The notes beneath the pieces were generated by a model, which worked only from the letters and a program-made list of their open reading frames with translations, did no database searches and was not told where the DNA came from. Made by a program: the position numbers and the translations under genes. Of a stretch of DNA of 64,000 bases, positions 62,729-64,000 are shown in pieces. How positions within the stretch are numbered: the stretch's first letter is position 1; each line of letters opens with the position of its first letter. Source of the DNA: Calditrichota bacterium (GTDB lineage Bacteria > Zhuqueibacterota > Zhuqueibacteria > Zhuqueibacterales > Geothermadaptataceae); NCBI GenBank assembly GCA_008501765.1, contig QQUE01000007.1, forward strand, positions 372,001 to 436,000, written 5' to 3'.

Positions 62729-62752
62729 AAAAAGCGACCGAAGCCGCTTTTT
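62729..62752 (-). terminator. Strong intrinsic terminator with UUCG tetraloop
   Basis: On the minus strand AAAAAGCGGC, TTCG loop, GTCGCTTTTTT: a 10-bp stem (one G-U) with a UUCG-type tetraloop and a T-run, 18 nt after the response-regulator stop. The A-tract opposite makes it usable in both directions. Confidence 0.85.
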
Positions 62753-62770
62753 GGATAAAAATGAGCCAAA

Positions 62771-63136
62771 TTAATTTGCGTTGCGTGGGAGAAATTGTTG
62801 AACTGTCTTTTTAAGCTCGGTCAGGTCGGAAGATTTAATAATGTAGGCATCCGCCATTTTTCCACGAAAATTATCCTTCCATGCACTATAGGCTGAGTGC
62901 AAAATGACCGGCATATTTTTATCAATTTGCATGAGTTGTCCCATTAAATCCAGCCCATCCTCACCGGAAAGACGGATGTCAAGAATCGCTAAATCAGGCT
63001 GATGTTCTTTGACAACATCGATAGCCTGATGGCTGGTTTCGACATCAAAAACAATGTATCCGTCATCGCTTAAAACTTGTTTGTACAAAAGTCGCTGGCT
63101 ATTTTCATCTTCGACAAGTAAAATTTTTGCCTTCAT
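62771..63136 (-). CDS. Response regulator receiver protein
   Basis: 121 residues, receiver domain only. LVEDE, the phospho-Asp in LAILDIRLSGEDG, Ser in ILHSAYS and Lys in YIIKSSD are present. It follows the histidine kinase by 27 bp, so the pair is one two-component operon ending at the terminator at 62729. No output domain. Confidence 0.9.
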   Translation of the reverse strand: MKAKILLVEDENSQRLLYKQVLSDDGYIVFDVETSHQAIDVVKEHQPDLAILDIRLSGEDGLDLMGQLMQIDKNMPVILHSAYSAWKDNFRGKMADAYIIKSSDLTELKKTVQQFLPRNAN

Positions 63137-63163
63137 CTAAGTTCTCCGTCATCATCCTCTGAT

Positions 63164-64000
63164 TTAAACAATCACAGCATTTACAACACTATTTTTGTTC
63201 TCCTGAGTTCCGGATCCGAAATTTACCGGCAATAAAATATCGAACCGGGTCCCCTGTCCCAATTTAGTTTTTACCCGAATTTCCCCTCCATGGCCATGGA
63301 CAATTCGTTGTGATATTGCCAACCCCAGGCCGGTCCCATGTTTTTTGGTTGTATAAAATGGATTAAAAATATCAGTTAACATATCGGATGCAATGCCCGG
63401 GCCGTTATCTTCAATTCTGATAAGAACGATTTCATTTTCCAAAAATGAAGTGATGCGGATAATACCTGGTTTTTCAAAAGATTGCTGGCTATTCTGCAAT
63501 AAATTTATCAGCACCTGCTTCAATTGCCCCTGATCAAAATATTGATCCGGGCAGTTGCTTTGCAAATTGGTTTGTATTGTAATTTCGCTATTCTCGAGCA
63601 CAGGTTTTATCTGTTCAACAACGTCTTCAATCAATTTATTGATATTGTTGATACTTGGCTCCGGGTCAGGCAACTTAGTAAAGTTAAGGACATTTTCAAG
63701 GATTTTCTCAAGTCGCAGGACCTCGTCAGCAATAATCTGAGCAGGATTGGTCTCATTGTTTTCAAAATTTGTTTTCTTTTGCAATTGCGATGCAAATCCA
63801 CCTATCGTCACCAACGGGTTGCGGATTTCATGGGCAACATGCGCAGCCATTTCACCGATTGCAGCCAATTTTTCAGCATGTACAAGCTTCTCCTGTGCAC
63901 GATGTAATTCATCGTAGGCTTGTTCAAGTTTTTGTTTTTCTTCGTGTAATTGCTCGTAAGAATGCGCTTTTTCAATGCCGTGGGCAGCTTGTGATGCAAT
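63164..64000 (-). CDS. GAF/HisKA/HATPase sensor histidine kinase (5' truncated by window edge)
   Basis: The open frame continues to the window edge. Its first visible residues (ASQAAHGIEKAHSYEQL) look like the last helix of a GAF domain, followed by coiled coil (QKLEQAYDELHRAQEKL), then HisKA with the phospho-His (AHVAHEIRNPLVTIGG) and HATPase (N-box INLLQNSQQSF, G1 DNGPGI, G2 GTGLGLAI). It probably phosphorylates the receiver protein encoded next. The sensor part lies outside the window. Confidence 0.9.
   Translation of the reverse strand: MASQAAHGIEKAHSYEQLHEEKQKLEQAYDELHRAQEKLVHAEKLAAIGEMAAHVAHEIRNPLVTIGGFASQLQKKTNFENNETNPAQIIADEVLRLEKILENVLNFTKLPDPEPSINNINKLIEDVVEQIKPVLENSEITIQTNLQSNCPDQYFDQGQLKQVLINLLQNSQQSFEKPGIIRITSFLENEIVLIRIEDNGPGIASDMLTDIFNPFYTTKKHGTGLGLAISQRIVHGHGGEIRVKTKLGQGTRFDILLPVNFGSGTQENKNSVVNAVIV

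Noticed and set aside
1-64000. tRNA, rRNA, CRISPR array, prophage and transposase genes
   Set aside because: Looked for by eye along the window; no clover-leaf-like gene, regular spacer array or transposase motif was seen.

Overview
The window is a bacterial chromosome segment of moderate-to-low GC, mostly transcribed from the minus strand. The envelope genes point to a Gram-negative, FCB-like organism: BamD, Lnt, two PorV/UPF0164-type outer-membrane barrels, a Wza-type exporter and several lipoproteins. The omega subunit is of a type familiar from that superphylum. Calditrichota/KSB1-like or a neighbouring candidate phylum is my best guess, but it rests on gene content only. No rRNA, tRNA, CRISPR array, prophage or transposase gene was seen.

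Layout. 1-2.4 kb (+): the 3' end of a 4-alpha-glucanotransferase and two tandem aldo/keto reductases, the first without its catalytic His. 2.5-6.8 kb (-): an operon of a Walker-A-less ParA/BY-kinase-like protein, a nucleotidyltransferase with a damaged signature, a small secreted protein and a Cys-less asparagine-synthase-like protein. 7-10.4 kb (-): DinB, a LysM/amidase lipoprotein and a DUF5658 protein. 10.5-13.5 kb (-): thiolase, 3-hydroxyacyl-CoA dehydrogenase and crotonase. 13.8-17.6 kb: a pyrimidine-dimer glycosylase/YbgA fusion facing a GH109-like oxidoreductase and a sodium:solute symporter. 17.7-20.8 kb (-): two homologous half-permeases and a 691-residue TAXI-binding-protein/ion-channel/RCK fusion, the most unusual locus here. 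20.8-22.2 kb (+): DAHP synthase behind what looks like an aromatic leader-peptide attenuator. 22.4-27.1 kb: small accessory genes, including a response regulator, a GNAT and a BNR-4 secreted protein.

27.2-39.9 kb (-) is a Wzx/Wzy-type exopolysaccharide cluster. It has an initiating phosphoglycosyltransferase, a Wza lipoprotein, a GNVR chain-length protein, a kinase-dead-looking BY-kinase homologue, a GT39-like enzyme, three glycosyltransferases, a polymerase/ligase, a flippase and an FAD oxidoreductase. The second Walker-A-less homologue at 6 kb suggests that locus also serves surface polysaccharide.

40.3-62.3 kb (-) is mostly housekeeping in tight, often overlapping operons: biotin carrier protein preceded by an Asp/Trp-rich acidic protein, NadD, BamD, Lnt, RuvX, HU, a bifunctional Rel, DnaB, an Fe-S-less UDG-fold protein, CoaBC, omega, Gmk, YicC, a PorV-like barrel, MutS, NadK, XseB and XseA. 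The window ends inside a GAF/histidine kinase gene whose partner response regulator ends at a strong UUCG-loop terminator.

Intergenic DNA carries at least three imperfect palindromic repeat elements. All functions are read from motifs and remembered family patterns; no database search was run.
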